Assembly: GCF_003710985.1 (NCBI RefSeq)
Contig: NZ_RHHT01000002.1
Location: 310,001 to 374,000 of the forward strand
Reading direction: 5' to 3'
Origin: Brevibacillus panacihumi
Lineage (GTDB): Bacteria; Bacillota; Bacilli; Brevibacillales; Brevibacillaceae
Length of the DNA: 64,000 nt
The translations under genes were made by a program, and so were the position numbers. This document shows positions 8,982 through 17,413 of this stretch, piece after piece (positions within the stretch are counted from its first letter, which is position 1; each line of letters opens with the position of its first letter). Below the pieces are notes generated by a model. It was not told where the DNA came from. It did no database searches and worked only from the letters and a program-made list of their open reading frames with translations.

Positions 8982-9461
8982 ATGCGCAAGGCATTGGATG
9001 TAGTCGGTTTGCCCGTCATGTGTCTTCAGACCGGAGAGACGATCGGCACCGTCCGTGACATTCTTTGCGACCCCACTTGGCATGTACAAGGAGTCTTGCT
9101 GAGCGAACAGGGCTGGTTCCACCCAGGCACCTATATTCCTTCCGAACGGATTCACGCGGTCGGCGAATCTTGCCTGACCGTTTCGGGAAAAGACGCAATC
9201 ACTCCCTTGCTTGATCTCGCCGGTATCGAACCTGTCGGCATCGTGACGGGAAAGACAAAATTAAAAGGGAAAGCGGTCATAACCGCTTCCGGAAACATCC
9301 TGGGCAGAGTGGAAGATGTTTACTTCTCTGCAAACTGGGAGAAACTTGTAGGGTACGAACTATCCAATGGTTGGATTGCGGATGTCACTGAAGGGCGAAA
9401 ACGCTTTTCCGCACCACCTTCTGTCATTGTCGGGGAAGAAAACCTGATCGTGCCGGACTAG
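8982..9461 (+). CDS. PRC-barrel domain protein (YrrD-like)
   Basis: This 159-residue protein contains two PRC-barrel-like halves. The first is at residues 1-75 (DVVGLPVMCLQTGETIGTV) and the second at 85-159 (GKAVITASGNILGRVEDVYF). There are no membrane segments. PRC barrels occur in photosynthetic reaction centre H subunits and in RimM and generally mediate protein contacts; no activity is known for YrrD. The start at 8982 is chosen because GGAAGGAGG directly abuts the earlier ATG at 8973 and is correctly spaced for 8982. It probably belongs to the recD2 operon, 72 bases behind it. Confidence 0.85.
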   Translation: MRKALDVVGLPVMCLQTGETIGTVRDILCDPTWHVQGVLLSEQGWFHPGTYIPSERIHAVGESCLTVSGKDAITPLLDLAGIEPVGIVTGKTKLKGKAVITASGNILGRVEDVYFSANWEKLVGYELSNGWIADVTEGRKRFSAPPSVIVGEENLIVPD

Positions 9462-9496
9462 GTTCGTATCCAGGCGTGAAAGGGAGGATTTAGGTG

Positions 9497-9703
9497 ATGC
9501 GTGTCATTTGCCCGAACTGCAGTTCGAAAGACGTCGGAAAAATTGGGACGAACCAGTACTACTGCTGGAACTGCTATATCGAAATGAGCGTGAGCAATGA
9601 ACAAATTGCCTCCGTCTACCAGGTAGAGGAGGACGGTTCTTTGCATTCCTTGAATGATCTGTTCATCGAGGAGCAGACCGCTGCAGCTCAGATCAATATG
9701 TAG
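9497..9703 (+). CDS. Small zinc-ribbon protein of unknown function
   Basis: This 68-residue protein has two CxxC pairs, CPNC near residue 5 and CWNC near residue 27, spaced like a zinc ribbon, followed by an acidic C-terminal tail. AGGGAGG is 9 bases before the ATG at 9497; GTG at 9494 is an alternative. It sits between the PRC-barrel gene and another small gene on the same strand with short gaps, so the three probably form the distal part of the recD2 transcript. Function unknown. Confidence 0.75.
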   Translation: MRVICPNCSSKDVGKIGTNQYYCWNCYIEMSVSNEQIASVYQVEEDGSLHSLNDLFIEEQTAAAQINM

Positions 9704-9740
9704 TCTGGCGAAAAAAAACATCCTATGGAGGTGGCCGCGA

Positions 9741-9929
9741 ATGTTCATTCGAAGCCTGATGCGGATTGTCGCGACTGGCGGAATCGTCGCTTTGATCGGC
9801 TATTTGATGGCCCCGCGTCGCAAGAGACGAGGATTTTCGTTGAATTTCAACCGTTTGCCCTTCTCCATGAAAGATGTCAATCGCATGGTCAAATCTGGCC
9901 GCAAGCTTATGCGGGCTATGGCTAGGTAA
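9741..9929 (+). CDS. Small basic membrane-anchored protein of unknown function
   Basis: This 62-residue protein begins with a single hydrophobic segment (residues 6-23, IVATGGIVALIGYLM) followed by RRKRR and a basic amphipathic tail ending KLMRAMAR. The ATG at 9741 is preceded by GGAGGTGG at optimal spacing, and a terminator lies 34 bases behind the stop. Predicted N-out or N-in single-pass protein at the inner membrane. No family recognised. Confidence 0.7.
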   Translation: MFIRSLMRIVATGGIVALIGYLMAPRRKRRGFSLNFNRLPFSMKDVNRMVKSGRKLMRAMAR

Positions 9930-9962
9930 ACGCAATAACCCCCGCTTTGGCGAAATCAATAG

Positions 9963-10002
9963 AAATGCCCGAACGCTCATATGGCGTCCGGGCATTTTTT
10001 TA
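9963..10002. terminator. Bidirectional terminator between convergent genes
   Basis: AAATGCCCG and CGGGCATTT flank ACGC/GCGT arms, giving a long hairpin followed by TTTTTT on the plus strand. T-rich sequence also follows it on the minus strand, so it can end the TerC gene too. Confidence 0.85.
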
Positions 10003-10015
10003 TGCGTTGCTGTGC

Positions 10016-10702
10016 TTAGGATTGTTCGGCCATTCTTTTTTGTTTCTGGTTTTTCATGCGGCCGATCAAGAGCACACCAACCACTACTGCTACGATGAAT
10101 ACCCATTTTACCCAAGGATAGGCTGCGAAGAACGGAGCGAGCAATTTTTCATTGGTGACCATGCTTCCAGCGGTGTAAGCCAGTACACCAGCCCCGATAA
10201 AAATGACGATCGGGAAACGCTCCATGAATTTGAGGATCATTGTGCTTCCCCAAACCATGATCGGAACGCTGATGATCAAGCCGATCACGACAAGCAAAAA
10301 GTCTCCATGAGCTGCACCGGCGACCGCGATCACATTGTCCAGACCCATGACCGTATCCGCGACGATGATCGTCCAGATTGCTGAGCCGAGTGAACCGCTT
10401 GCTTTCATGTTTTCATGGCCTTCTTCCTGGACCAAAAGCTTCAGTGAAATCCAGATGAGGATCAGACCACCGACCAGCAAAAGACCGGGTATTCTCAGCA
10501 ACCAGACAACGGCCAAGGTGGCTAGAGCGCGTATGATGATAGCTCCGACGGTCCCCCAGATAATCGCTTTTTTCTGTTGGTGTGCAGGCAAGTTGCGGGC
10601 TGCCATGCCGATGACAATCGCATTGTCGCCAGCCAACACGAGATCGATTACAATGATGGCTAATAGTGCGGACCAAAACTCGGGTGTTAAAAGTAGTTCC
10701 AT
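10016..10702 (-). CDS. TerC family integral membrane protein, probable Mn2+ exporter
   Basis: This 228-residue protein has about seven hydrophobic helices. Two acidic motifs typical of TerC are in membrane segments, VLAGDNAIVIG near residue 24 and DTVMGLDNVIAVAG near 122; the Asp and Asn residues are thought to line the metal path. It matches the YjbE/YkoY type. B. subtilis TerC proteins MeeF and MeeY export manganese to metalate secreted enzymes. The leader carries a manganese riboswitch, which supports the same role here. ATG at 10702 follows GAGGAGGAG on the minus strand. Helix count is approximate. Confidence 0.88.
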   Translation of the reverse strand: MELLLTPEFWSALLAIIVIDLVLAGDNAIVIGMAARNLPAHQQKKAIIWGTVGAIIIRALATLAVVWLLRIPGLLLVGGLILIWISLKLLVQEEGHENMKASGSLGSAIWTIIVADTVMGLDNVIAVAGAAHGDFLLVVIGLIISVPIMVWGSTMILKFMERFPIVIFIGAGVLAYTAGSMVTNEKLLAPFFAAYPWVKWVFIVAVVVGVLLIGRMKNQKQKRMAEQS

Positions 10703-10781
10703 TTCTTTCTCCTCCTCGTCCTCGAATGGTGAAGAATCCTCGGCCGTTTTCTTACAATCTCCCTTAGTGTTAGTAGATAGG

Positions 10782-10822
10782 AGGAAAAGAAAACGACCTT
10801 TCCCTGGACAGGTAAAGGTCGT
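10782..10822 (-). terminator. Second terminator in the TerC leader
   Basis: Read on the minus strand, ACGACCTTT pairs with AAAGGTCGT around a 12-13 base loop and is followed by TTTTCTTTTCC. It lies downstream of the riboswitch terminator at 10832-10865 and before the coding start at 10702. Confidence 0.7.
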
Positions 10823-10831
10823 GTGAAAAAC

Positions 10832-10865
10832 AAAAAAAGACCATTACCCTACAGGCAAAGGTCTT
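10832..10865 (-). terminator. Riboswitch expression-platform terminator
   Basis: On the minus strand AAGACC pairs with GGTCTT followed by TTTTTTG. The 5' arm overlaps the 3' strand of the aptamer (GCAAGACCTTT), so ligand binding and terminator formation compete for the same bases. Confidence 0.75.
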
Positions 10866-10960
10866 GCTTACAACATTTCCGGAAATGTTGCCAACATAGC
10901 CGGGGATTTCTCCCGTAATGACGACTATGCTGCAGAAAAGCTACTCCCCTTTGGAGATAT
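10857..10960 (-). promoter_or_regulatory. yybP-ykoY manganese riboswitch
   Basis: Read on the minus strand from 10952, AAAGGGGAGTAGC opens the aptamer. GTCATTACGGGAGAAATCCCC follows in the two family positions (CATTACGG and the GAGAAATCCCCGGC loop), then a hairpin ACATTTCCGGAAATGT, and finally GCAAGACCTTT, which pairs with the opening strand. These are the conserved parts of the yybP-ykoY family (Rfam RF00080), which senses Mn2+ and switches on export genes. Position ahead of a TerC gene is typical. Confidence 0.93.
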
Positions 10961-10975
10961 CTTCTTGTATTTCAA

Positions 10976-11004
10976 ATTTTATTTGCCTTTTGGCTGCATG
11001 TCAA
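10976..11004 (-). promoter_or_regulatory. Promoter of the TerC leader
   Basis: On the minus strand TTGACA (11004-10999) and TAAAAT (10981-10976) are separated by exactly 17 bases. Initiation near 10969 yields a leader of about 265 nt that contains the whole aptamer. Confidence 0.85.
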
Positions 11005-11091
11005 TAGTCAGTTTTCTTGGGCGTACATGTTTTTTTTGCTTTGAGACAGGCTAATTTTTAGGTTCCACCATCAGGAAGGGGAGTGACAGCG

Positions 11092-12156
11092 GTGGATGAA
11101 TTAAAGCGAAGTCGTTGGTTCGCTGCTGCCGTCTGGCTGATCGCTCTGTTGATTATAGGGAATTTGCTCTGGTTGCTTCGTCCCGTACTCATTCAAATTC
11201 TGCGCTTGATTTCCGAAGTGTTTATGCCTGTTCTGGTTGGCTTGCTCATTGCCTACATCCTTCATCCGATTGTTGAATTGCTTGAACGCAGACGTGTGCC
11301 GCGTCTGATGGCTGTCCTGTTGATCTACGCATCTTTTATTCTGGTGATTGCGATCGTGGTCGTCAATGCTATACCGGTGTTTACGACACAGTGGATTGAG
11401 CTGTCGGATGACCTGCCGCGCCTCAAAGAGTGGTATACCAAGTGGATGAGCGAATGGGAGGCGCATAAGTATTTCTTGCCGGAAAGCATCTCGCACGGGG
11501 TAGACCGTGTCATCATTCAATCTCATGAGCGCGTCTCCCATTCTGTCACGGAGCTGGTGAACAATGCCCGCAATACGTTGGGCAAGCTTCTGGCTTATGC
11601 AGTCGTGCCGTTTATCGCCTTTTATCTGCTCAAGGATATGAAGCAATTGCACCAGTCCAGCATGCTCATTATCCCAGCTGCATACCGTAAGCGCGTTTTG
11701 ACCGTGCTGCGCGATATTAATGTGTCGCTCGGGGACTACATCCACGGGCAGATGATGGTCGCCCTGATCGTCGGGGGCTGCGCTTACCTGGGGTACTGGC
11801 TGATCGGCATGCCATATCCGTTTGTCTTGGCTGCCTTTGTCTGCCTGACCAATGTCATACCGTATATCGGCCCTCTGATCGGAGCAGGTCCAGCCGTCAT
11901 CATCGCGTTGACCATCTCGACAAAAATGGCCATCATGGTCGTGACCGTCAATTTGATCATCCAGGTGCTGGAAGGGAATGTTTTGTCCCCCCATATCGTT
12001 GGCCGCTCTCTTCAATTGCATCCTTTGCTGATCATCATGGCCCTGCTTGCCGGTGAGGCCATCGGAGGGATTGTCGGCTTGATCGTAGCGGTGCCTTTTT
12101 TGGCTGTCTGCAAGGTCGTGATCAATCGCATCGCTTTGATGATGCATGAAAGTTGA
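11092..12156 (+). CDS. yrrI: AI-2E (YdgG/PerM) family transporter
   Basis: This 354-residue protein has about seven to eight hydrophobic helices, with an early pair, a charged extracytoplasmic segment around residues 100-160 and a cluster of helices at the end (LTNVIPYIGPLIGAGPA motif). It matches the AI-2E/PerM family; most members are uncharacterised exporters or permeases, some are Na+/H+ antiporters. YrrI sits just ahead of alaS in B. subtilis as here. GTG at 11092 is chosen because AGGAAGGGGAG ends 8 bases before it; GTG at 11083 overlaps that site. Confidence 0.88.
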   Translation: MDELKRSRWFAAAVWLIALLIIGNLLWLLRPVLIQILRLISEVFMPVLVGLLIAYILHPIVELLERRRVPRLMAVLLIYASFILVIAIVVVNAIPVFTTQWIELSDDLPRLKEWYTKWMSEWEAHKYFLPESISHGVDRVIIQSHERVSHSVTELVNNARNTLGKLLAYAVVPFIAFYLLKDMKQLHQSSMLIIPAAYRKRVLTVLRDINVSLGDYIHGQMMVALIVGGCAYLGYWLIGMPYPFVLAAFVCLTNVIPYIGPLIGAGPAVIIALTISTKMAIMVVTVNLIIQVLEGNVLSPHIVGRSLQLHPLLIIMALLAGEAIGGIVGLIVAVPFLAVCKVVINRIALMMHES

Positions 12157-12182
12157 CAGTGATCGGCAAAAAAATTTATAAT
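12153..12182 (+). promoter_or_regulatory. Promoter of the alaS T-box leader
   Basis: TTGACA at 12153-12158 and TATAAT at 12177-12182 with an 18-base spacer. The -35 box overlaps the stop codon of yrrI. Confidence 0.85.
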
Positions 12183-12189
12183 ACGAAAA

Positions 12190-12450
12190 AGCACCACACG
12201 TAAAACGATCAATGAGGGAACGAGTATGTCGCAGACCTTTTACAGAGAGGGCGCTCCATGGTTGAGAGGGCGGCCAGAAGAAGTGCGACGGAAGGCTACT
12301 CCCGAGACCGGGCAAAAACCGGCGGCTTGGCACCGTTACTTGTCTGTAAAGCGACAGAATCTCGCTTGCGATAGGCAGGCAGATCTGTAAGCAGGGTGGT
12401 ACCGCGAGAAAAACAGTTCTCGTCCCTGAGGGGATGAGGGCTTTTTTTAT
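12190..12450 (+). promoter_or_regulatory. Alanine T-box riboswitch upstream of alaS
   Basis: The 14-base T-box AGGGTGGTACCGCG is at 12393-12406. Stem I upstream carries the specifier loop with GAAGGCTACT, where GCT at 12295-12297 reads as an alanine codon. The terminator CTCGTCCC/GGGGATGAG followed by CTTTTTTT is at about 12419-12448. Uncharged tRNA-Ala pairs with the specifier and, through its acceptor end, with the T-box bulge, favouring the antiterminator and alaS transcription. Confidence 0.95.
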
Positions 12451-12485
12451 TTATTCAAGTTTTCTATTTTTTGGAGGAGATTGCC

Positions 12486-15134
12486 ATGAAAAAACTGACA
12501 GGAAATCAGATTCGCAGGATGTTTCTTGATTTTTTTGTGGAAAAGGGGCATCGCATCGAGCCCAGTGCATCACTGGTGCCAGTCGACGATCCTTCCTTGC
12601 TGTGGATCAACAGCGGTGTTGCGACACTGAAAAAATACTTTGACGGACGGATTATTCCGGATAACCCGCGCATCACCAATTCGCAAAAATCCATCCGTAC
12701 AAACGATATTGAAAATGTGGGACGCACAGCACGCCATCACACGTTTTTTGAGATGCTGGGCAACTTCTCGATCGGAGATTACTTCAAGGAAGAAGCGATT
12801 GAGTGGGCATGGGAATTCCTGACCAGTCCGAAATGGATTGGCTTTGATCCGGAACTGCTGTCCGTGACGATCCATCCAGAGGACGAAGAAGCTTTCGAGA
12901 TCTGGAATAAAAAAATCGGCATTCCCGAAGAGCGGATTATCCGTCTGGAAGGGAACTTCTGGGATATCGGGGAAGGTCCAAGCGGTCCGAATACAGAGAT
13001 TTTCTACGACCGTGGCGAGAGCTTCGGCAACGACCCGAATGATCCCGAACTGTATCCTGGAGGGGAGAATGAACGTTATTTAGAAGTGTGGAACCTGGTA
13101 TTCTCCCAGTTCAATCACAACCCGGATGGCACCTACACGCCGCTTCCGAAGAAAAACATCGATACAGGTATGGGTCTGGAGCGTATGGCTTCGGTCATCC
13201 AGGGAGTCGACAACAACTACGAGACCGATCTGCTGTTCCCGCTGATCGAGAAAACCAGCGAGATTTCCGGTGTCAAGTACAAAACCAGTCCAGACCTGGA
13301 TGTTGCCCTCAAGGTGATTGCGGACCACGCTCGTACGGTCGTATTCGCGATTGGGGACGGAGCCCTGCCAGCCAATGAAGGACGCGGCTATGTCATTCGC
13401 CGTCTGCTCCGTCGCGCCGTGCGGATGGGCAAAAAGCTGGGAGTGGAAAAGCCGTTCCTGTACAGCCTGACAGAGACCGTCGGCACGATGATGGGCGAAT
13501 TTTATCCAGAAGTGGTGGAAAAGCGCGCCTTTATAGAAAAAGTCATTCGCGCCGAGGAAGAGCGTTTCCACGAGACCCTGAATGACGGACTCAATATCCT
13601 GACCGATATGGTGAAAGCGGCAAAAGCAAGCGGCCAATCCCAAATCGCGGGCAAAGACGTGTTCAAGATGTACGATACGTACGGATTCCCCGTCGACCTG
13701 ACAGAGGATTTTGCCCAGGAGCAGGGATTGACCATCGACCGCGAAGGCTTCGAGCAAGCGATGGAAGAACAGCGGGAGCGTGCCCGTGCAGCGCGTCAAG
13801 ACGTAGACAGCATGCAGACTCAGGGAGGTCCGCTGTCAGATTTGACGGTTACGAGCCAATTTGTTGGTTATACTGAATTGGTAGCGACAGGTAAAGTCGA
13901 AGCGATCATTTTCAACAACCAACTGGTCGACGAAGCGGAAGAAGGACAAACCGTACAGGTCGTACTGGACCGCACGCCATTCTATGCGGAAAGCGGCGGA
14001 CAGATCAATGACGAAGGTCTCTTGCTCTCCGATTCGGTAAAAGCCCGGGTGCAAGATGTGCAAAAAGGACCGATGGGGCAAAATGTCCACTCTGTTCTGA
14101 TCGAGGCAGGCACCCTGCGCAAGGGAGATGAAGTGCATGCGGAAGTAAACCGCGATGCGCGACTCGCCATTACCAAAAACCATACGGCTACCCATCTCCT
14201 GCACCAGGCGCTCAAAGATGTACTGGGAACGCATGTAAACCAGGCAGGGTCACTCGTGGCACCGGAGCGTTTGCGCTTTGACTTCACTCATATCAGCGCA
14301 ATTACGCAAGAAGAGCTGGAGCGCATCGAACGAATTGTCAATGAAAAGGTTTGGGAGAATCTGCTGGTGGACATCTCCAACAAACCTCTGGCGGAAGCCA
14401 AAGCAATGGGAGCGATGGCCCTCTTCGGCGAGAAGTATGGGGACATCGTACGCGTAGTTCAAGTAGGCGACTACAGCCTGGAGCTTTGCGGCGGCTGCCA
14501 TGTAACCAATACCGCTGAGATCGGTCTGTTCAAGATCGTCAGCGAAAGCGGCATCGGTGCGGGAACCCGCCGGATCGAGGCTGTGACCGGACGCGGTGCT
14601 TACCAGTTCCTGAATCAGCAATTCGCGATCTTGAAAGATGTGGCGAATGCGCTGAAGGCACCTGTACTGACCGAAGCTCCTGCCCGTGTGGAAGGATTGC
14701 AGCAACAACTCAAAGAAGTTCAGCGTGAAAACGAATCGCTTCGTGCAAAACTGGGCAATATTGAAGCGGCTTCGCTGACTGACCAGCTGAATACCGTAGA
14801 AGGCATCCAGGTGCTCGCCGCTCGCGTGTCCGCATCTGACATGGATAATCTGCGCGGCATGGTGGATGAACTGAAGAACAAGCTGGGCTCCGCAGTCATC
14901 GTGCTTGGTTCCGTCGACGGCGATAAAGTAAATCTCGTCGCGGGTGTAACCAAAGACCTGATGGACCGCGGTATCCACGCCGGAAAAATCATCAAGGAAG
15001 TTGCGACTCGCTGCGGCGGTGGCGGCGGCGGACGTCCCGACATGGCGCAAGCGGGCGGGAAGGATCCGTCCAAGCTGCAAGAGGCATTGGACGCAGTCGC
15101 GGATTTCGTAAAAGCACAAGCTGTGGCGAAATAA
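12486..15134 (+). CDS. alaS: Alanyl-tRNA synthetase
   Basis: This 882-residue enzyme is the usual bacterial length. The class II catalytic core at the N-terminus includes [25 protein letters not shown]. The editing domain has the zinc/editing residues [11 protein letters not shown] and CGGCHVTN, and the C-terminal C-Ala domain ends with a glycine-rich [17 protein letters not shown]. It attaches alanine to tRNA-Ala and clears mischarged Ser and Gly. ATG at 12486 follows GGAGGAG by 6 bases; an upstream TTG in frame overlaps that RBS and is rejected. It is controlled by the T-box leader. Confidence 0.98.
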   Translation: MKKLTGNQIRRMFLDFFVEKGHRIEPSASLVPVDDPSLLWINSGVATLKKYFDGRIIPDNPRITNSQKSIRTNDIENVGRTARHHTFFEMLGNFSIGDYFKEEAIEWAWEFLTSPKWIGFDPELLSVTIHPEDEEAFEIWNKKIGIPEERIIRLEGNFWDIGEGPSGPNTEIFYDRGESFGNDPNDPELYPGGENERYLEVWNLVFSQFNHNPDGTYTPLPKKNIDTGMGLERMASVIQGVDNNYETDLLFPLIEKTSEISGVKYKTSPDLDVALKVIADHARTVVFAIGDGALPANEGRGYVIRRLLRRAVRMGKKLGVEKPFLYSLTETVGTMMGEFYPEVVEKRAFIEKVIRAEEERFHETLNDGLNILTDMVKAAKASGQSQIAGKDVFKMYDTYGFPVDLTEDFAQEQGLTIDREGFEQAMEEQRERARAARQDVDSMQTQGGPLSDLTVTSQFVGYTELVATGKVEAIIFNNQLVDEAEEGQTVQVVLDRTPFYAESGGQINDEGLLLSDSVKARVQDVQKGPMGQNVHSVLIEAGTLRKGDEVHAEVNRDARLAITKNHTATHLLHQALKDVLGTHVNQAGSLVAPERLRFDFTHISAITQEELERIERIVNEKVWENLLVDISNKPLAEAKAMGAMALFGEKYGDIVRVVQVGDYSLELCGGCHVTNTAEIGLFKIVSESGIGAGTRRIEAVTGRGAYQFLNQQFAILKDVANALKAPVLTEAPARVEGLQQQLKEVQRENESLRAKLGNIEAASLTDQLNTVEGIQVLAARVSASDMDNLRGMVDELKNKLGSAVIVLGSVDGDKVNLVAGVTKDLMDRGIHAGKIIKEVATRCGGGGGGRPDMAQAGGKDPSKLQEALDAVADFVKAQAVAK

Positions 15135-15256
15135 GTGCACCTTCTGTGGAATTTTTGCAGTTTCGACAAGGAGTAAAGTTGGAGGGAGTCGAATACTTGT
15201 GATCATAGGCTCCCTTTTTCAAAAAAGAAGTCTCAAAGGAAATCGAGGTGTTGATT

Positions 15257-15517
15257 GTGAGTTCGTTGGATAATACCATGAAATTCACGGTGCCCAAGGA
15301 AGCGAATGCGGCGGACGTTCAGGAGACATTGACAGAGGTGTACAAGGCCCTGCAGGAAAAAGGATACAACCCGATCACCCAGATCGTGGGATACTTGCTT
15401 TCTGGAGACCCGGCGTTTATCCCGCGCCACAACAACGCACGCAGCTTGATCGGCAAACTGGAACGAGACAAAATCATAGAAGAGTTGGTGACTGTTTACT
15501 TGGCAGAGCGCAAGTAA
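15257..15517 (+). CDS. ireB: IreB family regulatory phosphoprotein
   Basis: This 86-residue protein belongs to UPF0297 (B. subtilis YrzL), with [12 protein letters not shown] at the start and the signature [19 protein letters not shown] followed by FIPRHNNAR. In Enterococcus the homologue IreB is phosphorylated on threonine by the PASTA kinase IreK and tunes cephalosporin tolerance. The GTG at 15257 lies 6 bases after GAGGTG; this matches the family N-terminus. It opens the conserved ireB-ruvX-yrzB trio behind alaS. Confidence 0.93.
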   Translation: MSSLDNTMKFTVPKEANAADVQETLTEVYKALQEKGYNPITQIVGYLLSGDPAFIPRHNNARSLIGKLERDKIIEELVTVYLAERK

Positions 15518-15527
15518 ACCAGACGAC

Positions 15528-15944
15528 ATGGCGCGATTACTGGGATTGGACGTCGGCGACAAGACAATTGGCGTCGCAGTAAGTGATGAATTGGGCTGGA
15601 CGGCCCAAGGGCTGGAGACGATCAAGCGGCAATCCAAGGAAAAGGATTTGACTCGCATCCAAGAGTGGATCGCCAAGTATCAAATCGGCGGCATCGTGGT
15701 CGGACTCCCCAAAAACATGAATGGAACCATTGGCCCAAGGGCGGAAATTTGCCAGGCTTTTGCGCGCTTTTTGGAGGAACGCACATCTCTTCCCGTCTAT
15801 ATGTGGGACGAGCGCTTGACGACAATGGCAGCGGAGCGGATGCTGATCTCAGCAGATGTCAGCCGGCAAAAACGTAAAAACGTAATAGACAAAATGGCGG
15901 CCACTTTGATCCTGCAGGGATATTTGGACGCGAAATCGAGGTGA
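15528..15944 (+). CDS. ruvX: Holliday junction resolvase-like RuvX/YqgF
   Basis: This 138-residue protein has the RNase H-like fold of YqgF/RuvX (B. subtilis YrrK). [16 protein letters not shown] carries the first catalytic Asp, GLPKNMNG and WDERLTT the later conserved acids. Members process 16S rRNA 5' ends in E. coli and have resolvase or ribonuclease activity in other species. It starts 10 bases after ireB with no strong ribosome binding site, suggesting coupling. Its stop overlaps the region preceding yrzB. Confidence 0.93.
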   Translation: MARLLGLDVGDKTIGVAVSDELGWTAQGLETIKRQSKEKDLTRIQEWIAKYQIGGIVVGLPKNMNGTIGPRAEICQAFARFLEERTSLPVYMWDERLTTMAAERMLISADVSRQKRKNVIDKMAATLILQGYLDAKSR

Positions 15945-15949
15945 CCATG

Positions 15950-16240
15950 ATGAGTGAAGAGATGACAGAGGAGTTCGAAGTGGGCGATGTGATCGCCCTG
16001 ACAGAGGAAGGGACAGAGGAGCCGCGAGATTTTCGGATCATGTACATTTTTGATATCGAAGATCGCAGCTATCTCGTACTGGTTCCAGTGGACCAGGAGG
16101 AAGAAGAAGAGTATGAGGTACACTTCCTGCGTTACGACGGAACCGATATGCTGATTCCGATCGAGGACGACGAAGAATGGGAGCAAGTCGAAGCCACCTT
16201 CGAAACCCTGATCACCGATCTGGAAAAAGAAGGAATTTAA
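15950..16240 (+). CDS. DUF1292 acidic protein (YrzB-like)
   Basis: This 96-residue, very acidic protein belongs to DUF1292/UPF0473. It shows alternating EVGDVIALTEEG, RIMYIFDIEDRSYLVLVP and EEEEEYEVHFLRY. Family members always follow ireB and ruvX in Firmicutes; no biochemical function is known. ATG at 15950 is 5 bases after GAGGTGA, which itself overlaps the ruvX stop; ATG at 15947 is an alternative. A terminator follows, ending the alaS-linked operon. Confidence 0.9.
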   Translation: MSEEMTEEFEVGDVIALTEEGTEEPRDFRIMYIFDIEDRSYLVLVPVDQEEEEEYEVHFLRYDGTDMLIPIEDDEEWEQVEATFETLITDLEKEGI

Positions 16241-16245
16241 TCGCG

Positions 16246-16276
16246 AAGAGGAGGGCCCAAGGGTCCTCTTTTTTTG
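16246..16276 (+). terminator. Terminator after the ireB-ruvX-yrzB operon
   Basis: AAGAGGA pairs with TCCTCTT around a GGGCCCAAGGG core and runs into TTTTTTTG. Confidence 0.75.
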
Positions 16277-16329
16277 TATTGCCAACCTTGAGAAGCCCGC
16301 AAAAAAAGGTGGACCAAAAATGGCTGGCT

Positions 16330-16534
16330 GAGGAAAAAAGGGAGAAAAGCGAAGGTATTTGGGATCTTGACCCAGACGCAACGGAAAAGGCGGAACCCGC
16401 ATTCAGCGGCCAACCCTGAATCACTTCTTGGAGAGGGCTGCTTTTGGCCGCGGTTCCGCCTTTGGAGTGGAGGCGGCCGGGAATGCCCCCCAGCGAAGAT
16501 CCCACCCCACCTGAGCGTTCTCCCTTTTTTCCTC
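16330..16534 (+). ncRNA. Long nested inverted-repeat element, candidate structured RNA
   Basis: This 205-nt stretch has no supported gene but folds on itself almost completely. The outer arm GAGGAAAAAAGGGAGAA (16330-16346) is a perfect 17-bp complement of 16518-16534. Inside it AGGT (16353-16356) and TGGGATCTT (16360-16368) pair with 16509-16512 and 16496-16504. AAAGGCGGAACC (16386-16397) pairs with 16452-16463, and GCGGCCAA (16406-16413) with 16444-16451. It lies between a terminator and the VTT-domain gene. It could be a structured RNA, a leader, or a MITE-like repeat; strand is not established. Confidence 0.5.
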
Positions 16535-16644
16535 CCTTCCACTACAGTTGGACGACCACAAACCAAAGAGGTTTTTCAGTCTTTGATAGGAGCCTATCCC
16601 ACGTACATGATAAGATAGAAGTATGACAATCCGGGAGAGAAGGC

Positions 16645-17271
16645 ATGCTAAAAAAAATCATTCTAGCCGCATGTTATCTGGCAATCGGCTACTTCATCTA
16701 TCAATTCGGCGAAGGTATTCTGGCTTGGATCCAGGATTCGAGCAATGTTTTGCTGGTAGCGGCACTGGCGACGATCATGGCTCTGTTTCCAGTGATTCCC
16801 TATCCGCTCGTCGGTGGCGTCATCGGTGCCGCGTACGGCCCATTCCTTGGAGGCCTGATCACCTGGATCGGCTCGACAGCAGCATCCATCCTGATGTTTG
16901 CGTTCGTGCGCTATGGCTATCAGGAATGGGGAATTCAAATCCTCAATCGCTACAAGCGAATTGGCGAGCTGACAACTATTTTTGAACGTCATGCTTTTTT
17001 GGCGATCGCGTTCGCCCGATGCATTCCCATCGTTCCGTCGATCGTGGTCAACGTGTATTCTGCTTTGAGCCGTGTATCGTTTTGGAATTATACGATTGCC
17101 TCAGCCCTGGGAAAAATACCAGCGATGCTGCTTTTTGCTGTCGTAGGGGACAACCTGATGACAGAGCCACGCAATATTTTGCTTGCAGTCGGGATATACG
17201 GCCTGTTTTTGGGATCCGTCTTATGGATTCACCGAAAATGGAGAAATGCGAACAGGCACTCAAGCACCTGA
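16645..17271 (+). CDS. VTT-domain (TVP38/TMEM64, DedA-like) membrane protein
   Basis: This 208-residue protein has about five hydrophobic segments. The VTT domain contains PVIPYPLVGGVIGAAYGPFLGGLITWIG and RCIPIVPSIVVN, matching the F-x-R-x-P-style motif of the family. Members act as scramblases or in undecaprenyl-phosphate or phospholipid flipping; the substrate here is unknown. The ATG follows GGAGAGAAGG. The gene stands alone between the folded element upstream and a terminator that overlaps its stop codon. Confidence 0.88.
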   Translation: MLKKIILAACYLAIGYFIYQFGEGILAWIQDSSNVLLVAALATIMALFPVIPYPLVGGVIGAAYGPFLGGLITWIGSTAASILMFAFVRYGYQEWGIQILNRYKRIGELTTIFERHAFLAIAFARCIPIVPSIVVNVYSALSRVSFWNYTIASALGKIPAMLLFAVVGDNLMTEPRNILLAVGIYGLFLGSVLWIHRKWRNANRHSST

Positions 17272-17288
17272 AAAAAGGGTGCTTTTTC
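17262..17288 (+). terminator. Terminator overlapping the end of the VTT gene
   Basis: AAGCACC pairs with GGTGCTT across a short A-rich loop, followed by TTTTCT. The 5' arm includes the last codons of the gene. Confidence 0.75.
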
Positions 17289-17344
17289 TACTTTCCGAAA
17301 TAAGCCAAGTTCTTCCTAATCATGATTCGGCAAAATCCAACACG

Positions 17345-17373
17345 GTGACAGCGTGGATTGCCTCCTGTATAAT
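17345..17373 (+). promoter_or_regulatory. Promoter of mltG-trmR-udk
   Basis: GTGACA at 17345-17350 and a perfect TATAAT at 17368-17373, 17 bases apart, 40 bases before the mltG start. Confidence 0.8.
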
Positions 17374-17413
17374 AAAAAAGATTGAGAGAAGAGACGCTAG
17401 GGGGATTCCTACC

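Noticed and set aside
11101-12333. Minus-strand open frame of 410 codons opposite yrrI and the alaS leader
   Set aside because: It crosses the T-box leader and promoter, has a composition rich in His, Asp and Gln and no domain; it is a shadow.
16583-16616. Promoter for the VTT gene
   Set aside because: TTGATA and TAAGAT are 22 bases apart, outside the workable spacing.
16177-16626. Several overlapping short open frames on both strands between yrzB and the VTT gene
   Set aside because: They run through the palindromic element, lack RBS and look like low-complexity products of the inverted repeats.
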